Source: JAQBDA01 sp041301185
Lineage (GTDB): Bacteria > Chloroflexota > Anaerolineae > Anaerolineales > UBA4823
Direction: 5' to 3'
Assembly (NCBI GenBank): GCA_041301185.1
Contig: JBFYSV010000331.1
Location: forward strand, 1 to 9,379
Length of the DNA: 9,379 nt
Position 1 is the first letter of the stretch. Each line of letters starts with the position of its first letter. A program made the translations under genes and the position numbers. The notes beneath the pieces are model-generated. The model worked only from the letters and a program-made list of their open reading frames with translations. It was not told the origin of the DNA and did no database searches. Of this stretch, positions 1 to 7,011 are shown piece after piece.

Positions 1-1280
1 GGCACCAGTTCGAGGCCGGGGATGTGCTGCATTGGTGGCATTCGCCTTCTGGGCGTGGTGTGCGCACCCGGATCAGCGATGATATGCTCTGGCTGCCTTA
101 TGTGACTGCCGAATATGTCAGTTTCACCGGTGACGATACGGTTTTGACCGAGAAAGTCCCTTTCCGGCGTGCGCCCCTCCTGGAGCCGGAGCAACACGAG
201 CGCTACGGACAATACCCGGAAACCAATAAAACCTATACGTTATTTGAGCATTGCCGTCGTGCGCTGGAAAAGGGGATGACTTCCGGGAAGCACAACCTGC
301 CCTTGATCGGCGGTGGGGATTGGAATGACGGGCTGAACCGGGTTGGGATTGAAGGTCGTGGCGAGAGCATCTGGTTGGGCTGGTTTCTGTATGACACCTT
401 CAACCGCTTTGCCGACTTGTGTGAGCGGCGAGGACAGGAAGAGCCAGCTGCCGGTTATCGCCAGCGTGCCTCCGACCTGGCCGAAGCTATCGAACACAGT
501 GCCTGGGACGGTGAATGGTATCTGCGCGCTTTTTACGATGACGGCTCTACACTAGGATCTTCAGAAAACCAGGAATGCCAGATCGATTCCATCGCCCAAT
601 CCTGGGGGGTACTTTCCGGCGGCGCAGACCTACAGCGCGCCACTCGGGCAATGCAGTCCGTCTCTGAGCGCCTGGTACAAAGCAGCCAGCGCCTGATCCT
701 GCTGTTTACACCTCCCTTCGAGCAGACGATACATGACCCTGGTTACATCAAGGGCTATCCTCCCGGTGTGCGCGAGAATGGCGGGCAGTATACCCATGCT
801 GCCCTGTGGTCTGCCTGGGCGTATCTCGGCCTGGGACGGATCGAGGAGGGTTTTGAATTATTCAAGCTTCTGAACCCGATCCTGCACGCCGACACATCTG
901 AAAAAGCGGTCCATTATCGGGTAGAACCATATGTGGTTGCGGCGGACGTATACGGTGCCCCGCCGCTCACCGGGCAAGGCGGTTGGACATGGTACACCGG
1001 ATCTAGCAGTTGGATGTACCGCCTGGGTCTCGACGGGTTTCTGGGTTTGAAAAAAAGAGGGGATTGGCTTGAGGTAAACCCTCGCATTCCCCGGGACTGG
1101 CCGGGTTTTCGCATCACATACCGGTTTGGACCGACAACTTACGAGATTCAGGTGGAGAATCCAGACCATGTCAACCAGGGAGTACAGCAGGTGTCCTTGA
1201 ATGGCCGGGTGCTCCCGGACAAGGTGATCCCTCTCGCGCAGGATGGCGGTAAACATGCGGTACTTATTGTCTTGGGGTAA
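1..1280 (+). CDS. Cyclic beta-1,2-glucan synthase (NdvB/ChvB type), C-terminal GH94 domain, 5' partial
   Basis: The reading frame is open from the first base (frame 3), so the apparent GTG start at 24 is internal and the gene begins upstream. The residues match the GH94 phosphorylase domain found at the end of cyclic beta-1,2-glucan synthases: GDVLHWWHSPSGRGVRTRIS at the start, the catalytic-acid motif DWND at nt 318-329, WLGWFLYDTF, QECQIDSIAQSWGVLSGG, GYIKGYPPGVRENGGQYTHA, and GQGGWTWYTGSSSWMYR near the end. A small beta-rich tail follows and ends with TAA at 1278-1280. In characterised members the full protein is a multi-domain membrane glucosyltransferase of more than 2,500 residues, and this domain controls ring size by phosphorolysis of linear beta-1,2-glucan. 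The RGVRTRISDD wording fits this subgroup better than cellobiose phosphorylase. A stand-alone GH94 enzyme cannot be excluded because the 5' part is missing. Confidence 0.9.
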   Translation, partial: HQFEAGDVLHWWHSPSGRGVRTRISDDMLWLPYVTAEYVSFTGDDTVLTEKVPFRRAPLLEPEQHERYGQYPETNKTYTLFEHCRRALEKGMTSGKHNLPLIGGGDWNDGLNRVGIEGRGESIWLGWFLYDTFNRFADLCERRGQEEPAAGYRQRASDLAEAIEHSAWDGEWYLRAFYDDGSTLGSSENQECQIDSIAQSWGVLSGGADLQRATRAMQSVSERLVQSSQRLILLFTPPFEQTIHDPGYIKGYPPGVRENGGQYTHAALWSAWAYLGLGRIEEGFELFKLLNPILHADTSEKAVHYRVEPYVVAADVYGAPPLTGQGGWTWYTGSSSWMYRLGLDGFLGLKKRGDWLEVNPRIPRDWPGFRITYRFGPTTYEIQVENPDHVNQGVQQVSLNGRVLPDKVIPLAQDGGKHAVLIVLG

Positions 1281-1393
1281 ACATCTCTTGCGGTTCTACC
1301 CTTGCATCGGAACCACTGGTCTTTCCTCAGCCCTCATTAGAGTAGGTTCGATTTCCGGTACTCCGTGAGGTGGGTATAAGCTTGCTCTATCAG

Positions 1394-1585
1394 TCAATGC
1401 CCACCTGAACGTGGATGGCATATAACCAGCACATCACCAATCGCAAACCCTAGGTCATCTAGAACCATATCATCAAGAGATTGAGGCCGTAGATAATGTG
1501 CAGTTCTCTCTGCTACGAGGATCCTGCGACCTGTGGAGAGGGTGGATTCCAACCTATGGTGAGCAGGTATATACTGAAATTTAGG
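1394..1585 (-). pseudogene. Coding-like minus-strand remnant, unknown family
   Basis: On the minus strand a frame of 63 codons is open from just after a TAA (1586-1588) down to a TGA at 1394-1396. The composition looks protein-like rather than random, with segments such as RRILVAERTAHYLRPQSLDD and MVLDDLGFAIGDVLVI. No ATG with a Shine-Dalgarno sequence is present; the only candidates are a TTG before the ESTLSTGRR part and an internal ATG. I read it as the 3' end of a gene whose front was lost. I do not recognise the family. The rest of 1281-1685 shows no other gene, repeat or RNA that I can support. Confidence 0.25.
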
Positions 1586-1685
1586 TTAGGTATTACCAGC
1601 GAGCGCAAAAATGAGCATTGACCACTTGCATAAAAATAAGAGGTAGATGTGTAAGCTGTGGATAAGCTGTAAAATCGAACAAAAA

Positions 1686-1715
1686 GTACCCCCATACCTG
1701 GCGGTATGGGGGTAC
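1686..1715 (-). terminator. Intrinsic terminator, minus strand
   Basis: A perfect 13-bp inverted repeat (1686-1698 with 1703-1715) has a 4-nt loop and a GC-rich upper stem. Read on the minus strand it is followed at once by TTTTTGTT (complement of 1678-1685). This is the textbook layout of a rho-independent terminator. It lies 25 nt beyond the 3' end of the tRNA remnant on the same strand, so it was probably the terminator of that tRNA gene. On the plus strand no T-tract follows. Confidence 0.8.
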
Positions 1716-1739
1716 CTGATTGGCACACCGCCAGATATA

Positions 1740-1790
1740 GGCGCCCGCGGCGCGACTCGAACACGCGACCCCTTGCTCCGCAAGCTAAGG
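1740..1790 (-). tRNA. 3' half of an Arg-type tRNA (decayed or att-site fragment)
   Basis: The minus strand shows an anticodon-arm-like hairpin containing TTGCGGA (compatible with a GCG anticodon, Arg codon CGC), a short variable region, a T arm GCGTG-TTCGAGT-CGCGC that pairs over 5 bp, and an acceptor-like CGCGGGC-G-CC end. The anticodon stem carries a bulge. No D arm or 5' acceptor strand complementary to CGCGGGC is found upstream, so this is not a functional tRNA. A 3'-half tRNA is what integrative elements usually leave or carry at their attachment site, and a decayed integrase lies 190 nt away. The plus-strand peptide with DSNTRPLAPQA across this site is the familiar spurious translation of antisense tRNA. 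The Arg identity is a judgement by eye. Confidence 0.55.
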
Positions 1791-1978
1791 TTCATGTCCT
1801 CCACTCTGTCGAAAATGTCATTTTGGGCGATTTGGTGCGTTTTCCTTCGTGTAAGAGACTGTTTTCAAGCCGATTTTTGCCTCTTACGACCAGCTCCTCC
1901 GATAATTCCAGCCCGCAAGGTATACATAAGGTATCCGGGTAATTTCCGGATTTTTGGGCTAATTTTCATAAGGTCTAC

Positions 1979-2275
1979 TCAAGGTATACCGAAATTCCCG
2001 AAGAAGTCATCCATCTTGCGGGCTGCATCCCGCTTGGTAACTGGCATCAGGTGCCTGTAAATATCGACTTTTGTTGAAAAAGAAGCGTGGCCTACGATTT
2101 CCCGGATATATCGTCGAGGCGTGTTTTGAGAGAGAAGATAGCTGGCGAAGGCGGGGCACAGATCGTGGATTTGGTAAGTCTCCGGTAGCCCGGCTTTTCT
2201 CTTAACAGTTTTGAAGTGCCGGAGATCCTTTCACGGTGAGAACAATGTCCAATTTTCCGTACAAAATACAAACGC
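1979..2275 (-). pseudogene. Tyrosine recombinase/integrase, C-terminal remnant (inactivated)
   Basis: Translating the minus strand from 2275 to the TGA at 1979-1981 gives the catalytic end of a phage-type integrase: FVFCTENWTLFSP, then a stop (2231-2233), then DLRHFKTVKRKAGLP, IHDLCPAFASYLLSQ, REIVGHASFSTKVDIYRHLM and a KMDDFF tail. Family members read HDLRHTFAS at box II; here the catalytic Arg is Cys (codon at 2156-2158) and the following His is Pro. The GH of the third box and the nucleophile Tyr (2057-2059) remain. The internal stop sits where relatives have Arg (SPRN.LRHF). Nothing N-terminal of this block can be recognised. The gene is clearly dead, and its 3' end points at the tRNA fragment, as expected for an element integrated in a tRNA gene. 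Confidence 0.8.
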
Positions 2276-2789
2276 TGATTTTACACTGCGATAATCAAGA
2301 TGCTCTTGTATATTTGCGGCGCAAGAATAGACTCCAGCTAGATTTTTCAAGTCTTTACACAAAGCACAATGATCACCCTACTCCTGAATTTTATATCCTA
2401 TGAGGCTGTCCGGTACACCGCAGGGGAGAGTATGCTAAACCCACTGTCCTAGGGCGGTCACAAGCCACTTGGCACCATTTTATTGATGAGGATTATTTCG
2501 TAAGGTCAGCTAATCGTCCAGGCTCACACACAGAACCGATCTTTGAGCAATCCCCCTTGCAGGAACTGGAAGGAAAAACTGCGATATTTTTTCTACGAAT
2601 GCCATGAGGAATTGTTGCGCAACCCAATTTTCTTGCCCCAAAATGTTGCAGGCTTTGCAGAGCTAGTACGCCGCAGAAATCTGAACGAAGCAGAAAAACA
2701 TCACCAATAGTAATCGGGCGAAGCTTGTGAACAGCCACGTCTTCAAACCAGAGATCTACAAACTCCACTTCAAAGAAATTGATCTGTAA
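2245..2789 (+). pseudogene. Frameshifted coding-like stretch, unknown family
   Basis: An ATG at 2245 with GGTGAG five to six nt upstream opens a frame coding YKIQTLILHCDNQDALVYLR and ending PTPEFYIL before TGA at 2401-2403. The same frame then stays open to 2607 (EYAKPTVLGRSQATWHHFID). Protein-like sequence continues in the next frame, about 2561-2710 (LRYFFYECHEELLRNPIFLP), and in the third frame to TAA at 2787 (HVFKPEIYKLHFKEIDL). This suggests one gene of about 180 codons with one nonsense change and two frameshifts. I do not recognise the family. An alternative reading is the uninterrupted minus-strand frame 2493-2798, which starts with TTG and has no ribosome site. From 2790 to 2910 I see nothing. 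Confidence 0.3.
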
Positions 2790-2910
2790 ATCTGCCAATT
2801 ACACCAGGTGTCTTTTGAACAATCTATGCTGAGGAGCGGACAAGATCTGATAGAGACGCGTTAAGATTCCTCCTGCGTTATTATCGATACTTAAGAATGC
2901 AGGAAGTAAG

Positions 2911-3504
2911 TTACACTGTGTTTCCCCATACTCGAGCAATAATTTGCTTGGCTACCGATGTTGTATCTATGCTCTCTTCCAAGGATATCTCTGTCGCTTG
3001 AGGCCAGCGCTTATGAAGCTGCACCAAGTATTCGGGACGGATAACGATCACTGCCAAGCGATAATCCTGGCGATCGATCAACTCAAAGCCAATTGACCAC
3101 CCTCTTTGTTGGTCAAACTCCAGCGGTCCTAATTCATCAATAACCAGCACATCGCAGGGGGTTGCGCTTTTTAACACCTCACTTCCCCAATCCATCACAT
3201 GATCATCGAATGTCCATGGACCCAGTTGTGAACCGTGCAGTTCATTTTCCAGGCAACTGGCTAATAATCGGCGTTGACCCGTGCGGAGGTCCTCTACTTC
3301 GATGCCCGTCTTAACCAACGGTTTACCGGCTTCTGAACTTGCGGCGAAACGTGCTGGGGAGAGTAACCCGGCGATATCCAGACGCTGTGCCCGCCCCATC
3401 TCAACGAGTTTACGACACAAGGTCGTCTTTCCAACCTCGCGCCATCCGCTGACGACAACCACAGAAGCATTAGTAGACTGTATTGTTCCCAATCCTAATT
3501 CCAC
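2911..3504 (-). CDS. THEP1-like P-loop NTPase
   Basis: This is a 197-residue soluble protein with Walker A GWREVGKT at residues 20-27 and Walker B VLVIDELGPLE at 119-129. The middle motif GIEVEDLRTGQRRLLA (68-82) is typical of the nucleoside-triphosphatase THEP1 family (NTPase_1), whose characterised members hydrolyse NTPs; the biological role is poorly known. The start is GTG at 3504, 10 nt inside the end of the ATPase gene, with GGTGG just upstream, so translation is probably coupled. It is the last gene of the uptake operon and ends with TAA at 2911-2913. Membership suggests a role linked to the imported ligand, for example nucleotide-dependent processing or insertion, but this is inference. 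A role in molybdopterin-cofactor nucleotide transfer is a weaker alternative. No clear terminator follows. Confidence 0.8.
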   Translation of the reverse strand: MELGLGTIQSTNASVVVVSGWREVGKTTLCRKLVEMGRAQRLDIAGLLSPARFAASSEAGKPLVKTGIEVEDLRTGQRRLLASCLENELHGSQLGPWTFDDHVMDWGSEVLKSATPCDVLVIDELGPLEFDQQRGWSIGFELIDRQDYRLAVIVIRPEYLVQLHKRWPQATEISLEESIDTTSVAKQIIARVWGNTV

Positions 3505-4271
3505 AAGACCACCCTGTGGCTTCCAACTTCCACCACTTCAACCGGCGTCTGATAGCATTCTGACAGGTATTGGCCGTTGAAAACATTCGCTAATTCGCCT
3601 GCGGTTAAGATCTGACCATTACGCATTAGCACAATTCGATCAGCCACGGCAGCAGCAATATCCGGTTCGTGGGTAGTGAAGATGATCGTTACCCCATCCC
3701 CAGATAACTGGCGCAGCAATGAGGTCAGGCGGCCTTTATTCCCGAGATCGAGGTGAGAGGTTGGCTCATCGAGCAGTAACAGGCGCGGTAGTTGAGCCAG
3801 GGCACGGGCAATAAGCACCATTTGCCTTTCACCGCCACTCAATTTGGCGACAGAGCGGTAAGCCAGATGTTCCAACTCCATGCGAGCCAATGCCTGGTGA
3901 GCAATGTGCAAGTCTTCTTCGCCCGGCATCTCCAGCGGTTTCAGATATGGGGTCCGCCCGAACAACACATAGTTCAAAACAGAATAGTCGAATGGGATGT
4001 GCTCACTCTGCGGCACCAAGCCTATCCATTGGCCGATTTCGCGACGAGTGTATGCTTCCATAGGCTGGTCTGCAAGCAGCACTTGCCCATTACGAGGCTT
4101 AAGCCAGCCTAACACCAGGTGTAATAAGGTGGTTTTTCCTGCTCCATTTGGCCCCAGGATAGCTACGATGCTACCCTGAGGAATTTCCAATGTCAGGTTG
4201 CGTAATGCATCCTGCTCTTGTGATGGATATGAAAAGTTTATCCCTTTGAAGACCAATATCGTTTTATTCAC
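3495..4271 (-). CDS. ABC transporter ATP-binding protein, FecE/FhuC/BtuD type
   Basis: The 258-residue ATPase has all nucleotide-binding motifs: Walker A GPNGAGKT (40-47), Q-loop VPQ (Gln88), signature LSGGERQ (144-150), Walker B LLLLDEP with Glu169, D-loop SHLDL, and H-loop His201 in TTHEPD. Length and order are normal for the ATPase of iron-siderophore, heme and cobalamin importers. It would form the cytoplasmic dimer that drives the adjacent permease. The start is GTG at 4271 and its GTGA overlaps the permease stop by 4 nt. GAGGG lies 7 nt upstream, so the start is well supported. It ends with TAG at 3495-3497, inside the next gene. The substrate cannot be deduced from this subunit. Confidence 0.93.
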   Translation of the reverse strand: MNKTILVFKGINFSYPSQEQDALRNLTLEIPQGSIVAILGPNGAGKTTLLHLVLGWLKPRNGQVLLADQPMEAYTRREIGQWIGLVPQSEHIPFDYSVLNYVLFGRTPYLKPLEMPGEEDLHIAHQALARMELEHLAYRSVAKLSGGERQMVLIARALAQLPRLLLLDEPTSHLDLGNKGRLTSLLRQLSGDGVTIIFTTHEPDIAAAVADRIVLMRNGQILTAGELANVFNGQYLSECYQTPVEVVEVGSHRVVLWN

Positions 4272-5314
4272 CGTTCTACCCTCAGGCGATTGGTGGACAT
4301 AAGCAGGATGAAGATTGCTGCGCCGATCAACGAAGTGAAGATGCCCAGAGGGATTTCTCCGGCCAGTAAGGTGCGCGCCAGGTCGTCACACAGCACGGTG
4401 AAACAGCCGCCAATCAAAATAGCCCCTGGTAATGCCAGGCGAGCGTCAGCGCCAAATGTGCGTCGTGCCAGGTGTGGCACGATCAGGCCAACCCAGCCCA
4501 CCATCCCACAAACGGAGATCACCGCGGCAGTCACTGCGGTAGCAGAAACCAGAAGGATAGCCCTCTCTCGAGCCGGGCTTGTACCTAATGAAAAAGCCGT
4601 CTCATCGGTTAATGAGAGCAGATTCAAGCGCCAGCGCATTCGGTAAATCACATAAAGGCCAACTATGCTGGCTGGCAGGATCGAAAGTAAGCTGTTCCAG
4701 GTCAGACTCCACAGCCCACCAAGTAGCCAGAAGGTGATTTCTGGAAGCTGTGTCAAAGGATCAGCCAGGTATTTCAAGACCCCCAGGCCGGAAGAAAACA
4801 GTGCAGAAATCGCGATTCCCGATAATACCAGTCGAAGCACCCAGCCGCCAAATTGAACCCGTCGAGCCAGGGTATAAGAGAAAATCAATCCCAAAAAAGC
4901 GAATAGTGTGGCTCCCCCCTGGATCATCCAGGCAGCGTTACCCAGGAAAATGATACTGAATGCAGCTCCAAATGCTGCTCCCTGAGAAACCCCAAGGAAT
5001 CCGGGCTCTACCAGTGGGTTGCCAAAGATCATCTGAAACACAGTCCCTGCTGCTGAGAGAGACATCCCCAGCAATACAGCGGTCAACAGGCGCGGCAGGC
5101 GAAGGTTCAACACCAGCCGTTGAGCCAAAATATCGCTGCTCAATCGCTCTGGTGATAGCAACGTCAAGCCAGGATAGCGCCCGATTAGCACCGATATAGC
5201 CAGGATGACTACTAGCAATATCGCCAACCAATATAAGGCATGGTTGTTGGGGGAAAATATCCGGGCTTCTTTTTGGGCTCTTGCCTGTTCACTTATAAGG
5301 GTTTTTGAGGTCAG
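4268..5314 (-). CDS. FecCD-family ABC transporter permease (probable CTG start)
   Basis: This very hydrophobic protein has the FecCD/BtuC family pattern: LNLRLPRLLTAVLLGMSLSA, GNPLVEPGFLGVSQGAAFGA, then GLIVPHLARRTFGADAR followed by the closing LAGEIPLGIFTSLIGAAIFI. It forms the membrane channel with the binding protein and ATPase. A TTG at 5227 would give 319 residues, but no Shine-Dalgarno precedes it and it cuts into the first membrane segment. The frame remains open upstream with no ATG, GTG or TTG. I prefer CTG at 5314-5312: its CTGA overlaps the stop of the binding-protein gene by 4 nt and GCGGAG lies 7 nt upstream, copying the GTGA junction at the other end of this gene. This gives 348 residues, usual for the family. 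The gene ends with TGA at 4268-4270. Function is secure; the start is probable. Confidence 0.85.
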   Translation of the reverse strand: MTSKTLISEQARAQKEARIFSPNNHALYWLAILLVVILAISVLIGRYPGLTLLSPERLSSDILAQRLVLNLRLPRLLTAVLLGMSLSAAGTVFQMIFGNPLVEPGFLGVSQGAAFGAAFSIIFLGNAAWMIQGGATLFAFLGLIFSYTLARRVQFGGWVLRLVLSGIAISALFSSGLGVLKYLADPLTQLPEITFWLLGGLWSLTWNSLLSILPASIVGLYVIYRMRWRLNLLSLTDETAFSLGTSPARERAILLVSATAVTAAVISVCGMVGWVGLIVPHLARRTFGADARLALPGAILIGGCFTVLCDDLARTLLAGEIPLGIFTSLIGAAIFILLMSTNRLRVER

Positions 5315-6411
5315 GGCAGGTCTCCGCTCAACCTGGGCTGGATGGATTGCTGGAATTCTGTTTCATCCAGACCATATAGTTGCTGGTAAAAAGTTTTTGT
5401 TTCACTTAATATATCCAGCTCTGGAAATCGATCGGGGTGCAGTTTGCCTGCCAGCCAGGTAAGCCCCAAAATCCAACGCGTATCAGCCTGGTCCCAACTC
5501 AACAGGTCACCTGCGAAACCGTACAGCTTTCCTTCTTTTGTGGCACGCAAAGCCTGCCACTGGGGATCAGTTTTGAGTCCCTGGACGACTTCGTCCACCG
5601 GTTTAAAGTAAGAGATAATGAAAACTTGATCTGGATCCCACGCGGCGATTTGCTCCAGACTCACTTTCGTCCAGCCCTGGCCCAGGTTGGCATCTTTCCA
5701 AAGCGGTATCCCACCAGCCATATTTACCATAATCGTTTGCATCCAACTCATCGGCGGGACATTGAAGGCCACCTCTCCATCTTTATCGTTATAGTAGAGC
5801 AGCAAAACCTTTGGTTTTTCCTCATCGGGCAGACCGCTTACAGACTGGCTGACCCGGTCCACGCGTGACTGGTAAAACTGAGCAACCTCTTGGGCTCGCT
5901 CATCATCCTGAAAGAGCTGGCCGAGGGTTTTCAAGTCGCGATAATATTGTTCGGGTGTTTCGAAATCCAGATATATCACCGGGATGCCTATAGATTCCAG
6001 CGGCTTGCCCAATGTGTCGGCCAGATAGCTCTTGAGCACAACAGCATCCGGTTTTTCCGCTGCTACTTGCTCTGGACCGACATCGTTTTCTAGCTTTGGC
6101 TTGGCATCAAATTTCGGATCAACAATGGCCAGGAAGTTGCCTGTCCCTTGGGTCCCTTTGCCCAGCACCCCAATTTGTTCGACCGCCTGAGGAAACAAGT
6201 AAAGAGCATCGGCAATCAGCAAATTTGCTTTACCAGCCAAGGCGATGCGCTGGGGTGGGTCTTGAAAGGTCACAGCGCGCCCAAGGGCGTCGTTGACTGT
6301 GAACTCCGTTATGTCTGTTTGGGAGGATTGCACGGTTTGCATAGCTGTTTGACAGGCGTTTAGTGATAGTATGACCACCAGGCAGAGGCTGATCCAGATT
6401 GATCGGTTCAT
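5311..6411 (-). CDS. Substrate-binding lipoprotein of the FecCD-type importer
   Basis: The 366-residue protein has a signal peptide ending in lipobox LNAC (lipidated Cys20), then a TroA-like/PF01497 binding-protein body: DALGRAVTFQDPPQRIALAG near residues 41-60, GPEQVAAEKPDAVVL, GIPVIYLDFETPEQYYRDL, and a C-terminal lobe with LEQIAAWDPDQVFIISYF and TDPQWQALRATKEGKLYGFA. It would capture the ligand outside the membrane and pass it to the permease. The frame is open further upstream, but ATG at 6411 is chosen because the signal peptide begins there and AGGAG lies 6 nt before it. The family covers ferric siderophores, heme, cobalamin and some oxyanion or metal ligands, and I see nothing that fixes the choice. 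It ends with TGA at 5311-5313, overlapping the permease start. Confidence 0.9.
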   Translation of the reverse strand: MNRSIWISLCLVVILSLNACQTAMQTVQSSQTDITEFTVNDALGRAVTFQDPPQRIALAGKANLLIADALYLFPQAVEQIGVLGKGTQGTGNFLAIVDPKFDAKPKLENDVGPEQVAAEKPDAVVLKSYLADTLGKPLESIGIPVIYLDFETPEQYYRDLKTLGQLFQDDERAQEVAQFYQSRVDRVSQSVSGLPDEEKPKVLLLYYNDKDGEVAFNVPPMSWMQTIMVNMAGGIPLWKDANLGQGWTKVSLEQIAAWDPDQVFIISYFKPVDEVVQGLKTDPQWQALRATKEGKLYGFAGDLLSWDQADTRWILGLTWLAGKLHPDRFPELDILSETKTFYQQLYGLDETEFQQSIQPRLSGDLP

Positions 6412-6469
6412 TTTGTCTCCTGTGTTAACAAAACATGCTGGCGACGAGGGTTGTGTATAGATTGGCGCA

Positions 6470-7000
6470 TTAATATTTTTGTTGTTGTAACCAGGCGAAG
6501 GTAGCCTGGATTTGACCAAGCCGGTATTGGCAAACGATGTGCTTGAAGGAATCTACGGGCGTGGTTGCGAGTTGCTCGATGTAAAGATCTAGCCAACTCT
6601 GGCATACTGAAAGCTGGTTGGCAACCAGAACACTGACGGTTTCTTCTTTCTCCAGCTGTGCGAAGTATAGTTTTATGAGGAATTCCTGGCGTATCTGGCG
6701 CGGGTTATTAACGGGGCTGATCAGCCATTTGTTGTAGGCTGCTTGTCCTTCTGCGGTTAATTGATAGACACGACGGGTTGGGCGAGTTTCTTGAGCTTGT
6801 AAGGAACTCTGGACAAAACCAGCTTCTTCTAATTTGCCCAGCAGGGCATATAGCTGAGCCTGTTTCAGTCGCCATACGAATCCTGGACCGTTTTGCTCCA
6901 GCAGCCTTTGATGGATCTGGTATCCATGCAGAGGGCCAGGCCGTAAAAAACCCAACAACGCTAATTCGATCGTCAAGGGGCGAGAGGTCATAGGGGACAT
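6470..7000 (-). CDS. PadR-family transcriptional regulator
   Basis: The 176-residue protein has the PadR winged helix at residues 10-95: LALLGFLRPGPLHGYQIHQR, a W-K-QAQLYALLGKLEEAGFV segment and RRVYQLTAEGQAAYNKW as the wing and linker. A C-terminal helical dimerisation region follows, with RQEFLIKLYFAQLE at 104-117 and a long helix to the end (PadR_C-like). Such proteins are mostly small-molecule-responsive repressors, often autoregulated. ATG at 7000 is preferred over the ATG three codons later because CAGGT lies about 7 nt upstream of it. It is the first gene of the operon, 58 nt ahead of the binding-protein gene, so it probably senses the imported ligand or a related stress. An operator-like palindrome sits within its promoter. 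Confidence 0.9.
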   Translation of the reverse strand: MSPMTSRPLTIELALLGFLRPGPLHGYQIHQRLLEQNGPGFVWRLKQAQLYALLGKLEEAGFVQSSLQAQETRPTRRVYQLTAEGQAAYNKWLISPVNNPRQIRQEFLIKLYFAQLEKEETVSVLVANQLSVCQSWLDLYIEQLATTPVDSFKHIVCQYRLGQIQATFAWLQQQKY

Positions 7001-7011
7001 AGCGTTACCTG

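Noticed and set aside
1931..1949. ATCCGG-7-CCGGAT hairpin followed by a T-run on the plus strand
   Set aside because: The stem is only 6 bp and there is no plus-strand gene upstream for it to terminate.
1647..2060. Plus-strand frame of 137 codons (and a second of 78 codons) across the tRNA fragment
   Set aside because: The sequence with ATRTRDPLL and DSNTRPLAPQA is the well-known false peptide from antisense tRNA, and the frame also runs over the terminator and the integrase remnant.
2401..2403. TGA as a selenocysteine codon
   Set aside because: A small hairpin can be drawn after it, but not with the spacing and loop of a bacterial SECIS. The region also carries frameshifts, so decay is more likely.
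2493..2798. Minus-strand frame of 101 codons
   Set aside because: It starts with TTG, has no ribosome site and no recognisable motif, and the plus strand in the same place looks more protein-like. Mentioned as the alternative reading.
2860..2910. Terminator after the NTPase gene
   Set aside because: TCCTGC and GCAGGA can pair, but the loop is over 20 nt and no T-run follows on the minus strand.
5437..5868. Plus-strand frame of 143 codons inside the binding-protein gene
   Set aside because: It is the complement of a well-supported lipoprotein gene with clear family motifs.
6412..6519. N-terminal extension of the binding protein to 6519
   Set aside because: The extra 36 residues would place a signal peptide internally and overlap padR, while ATG 6411 has AGGAG at the right distance.
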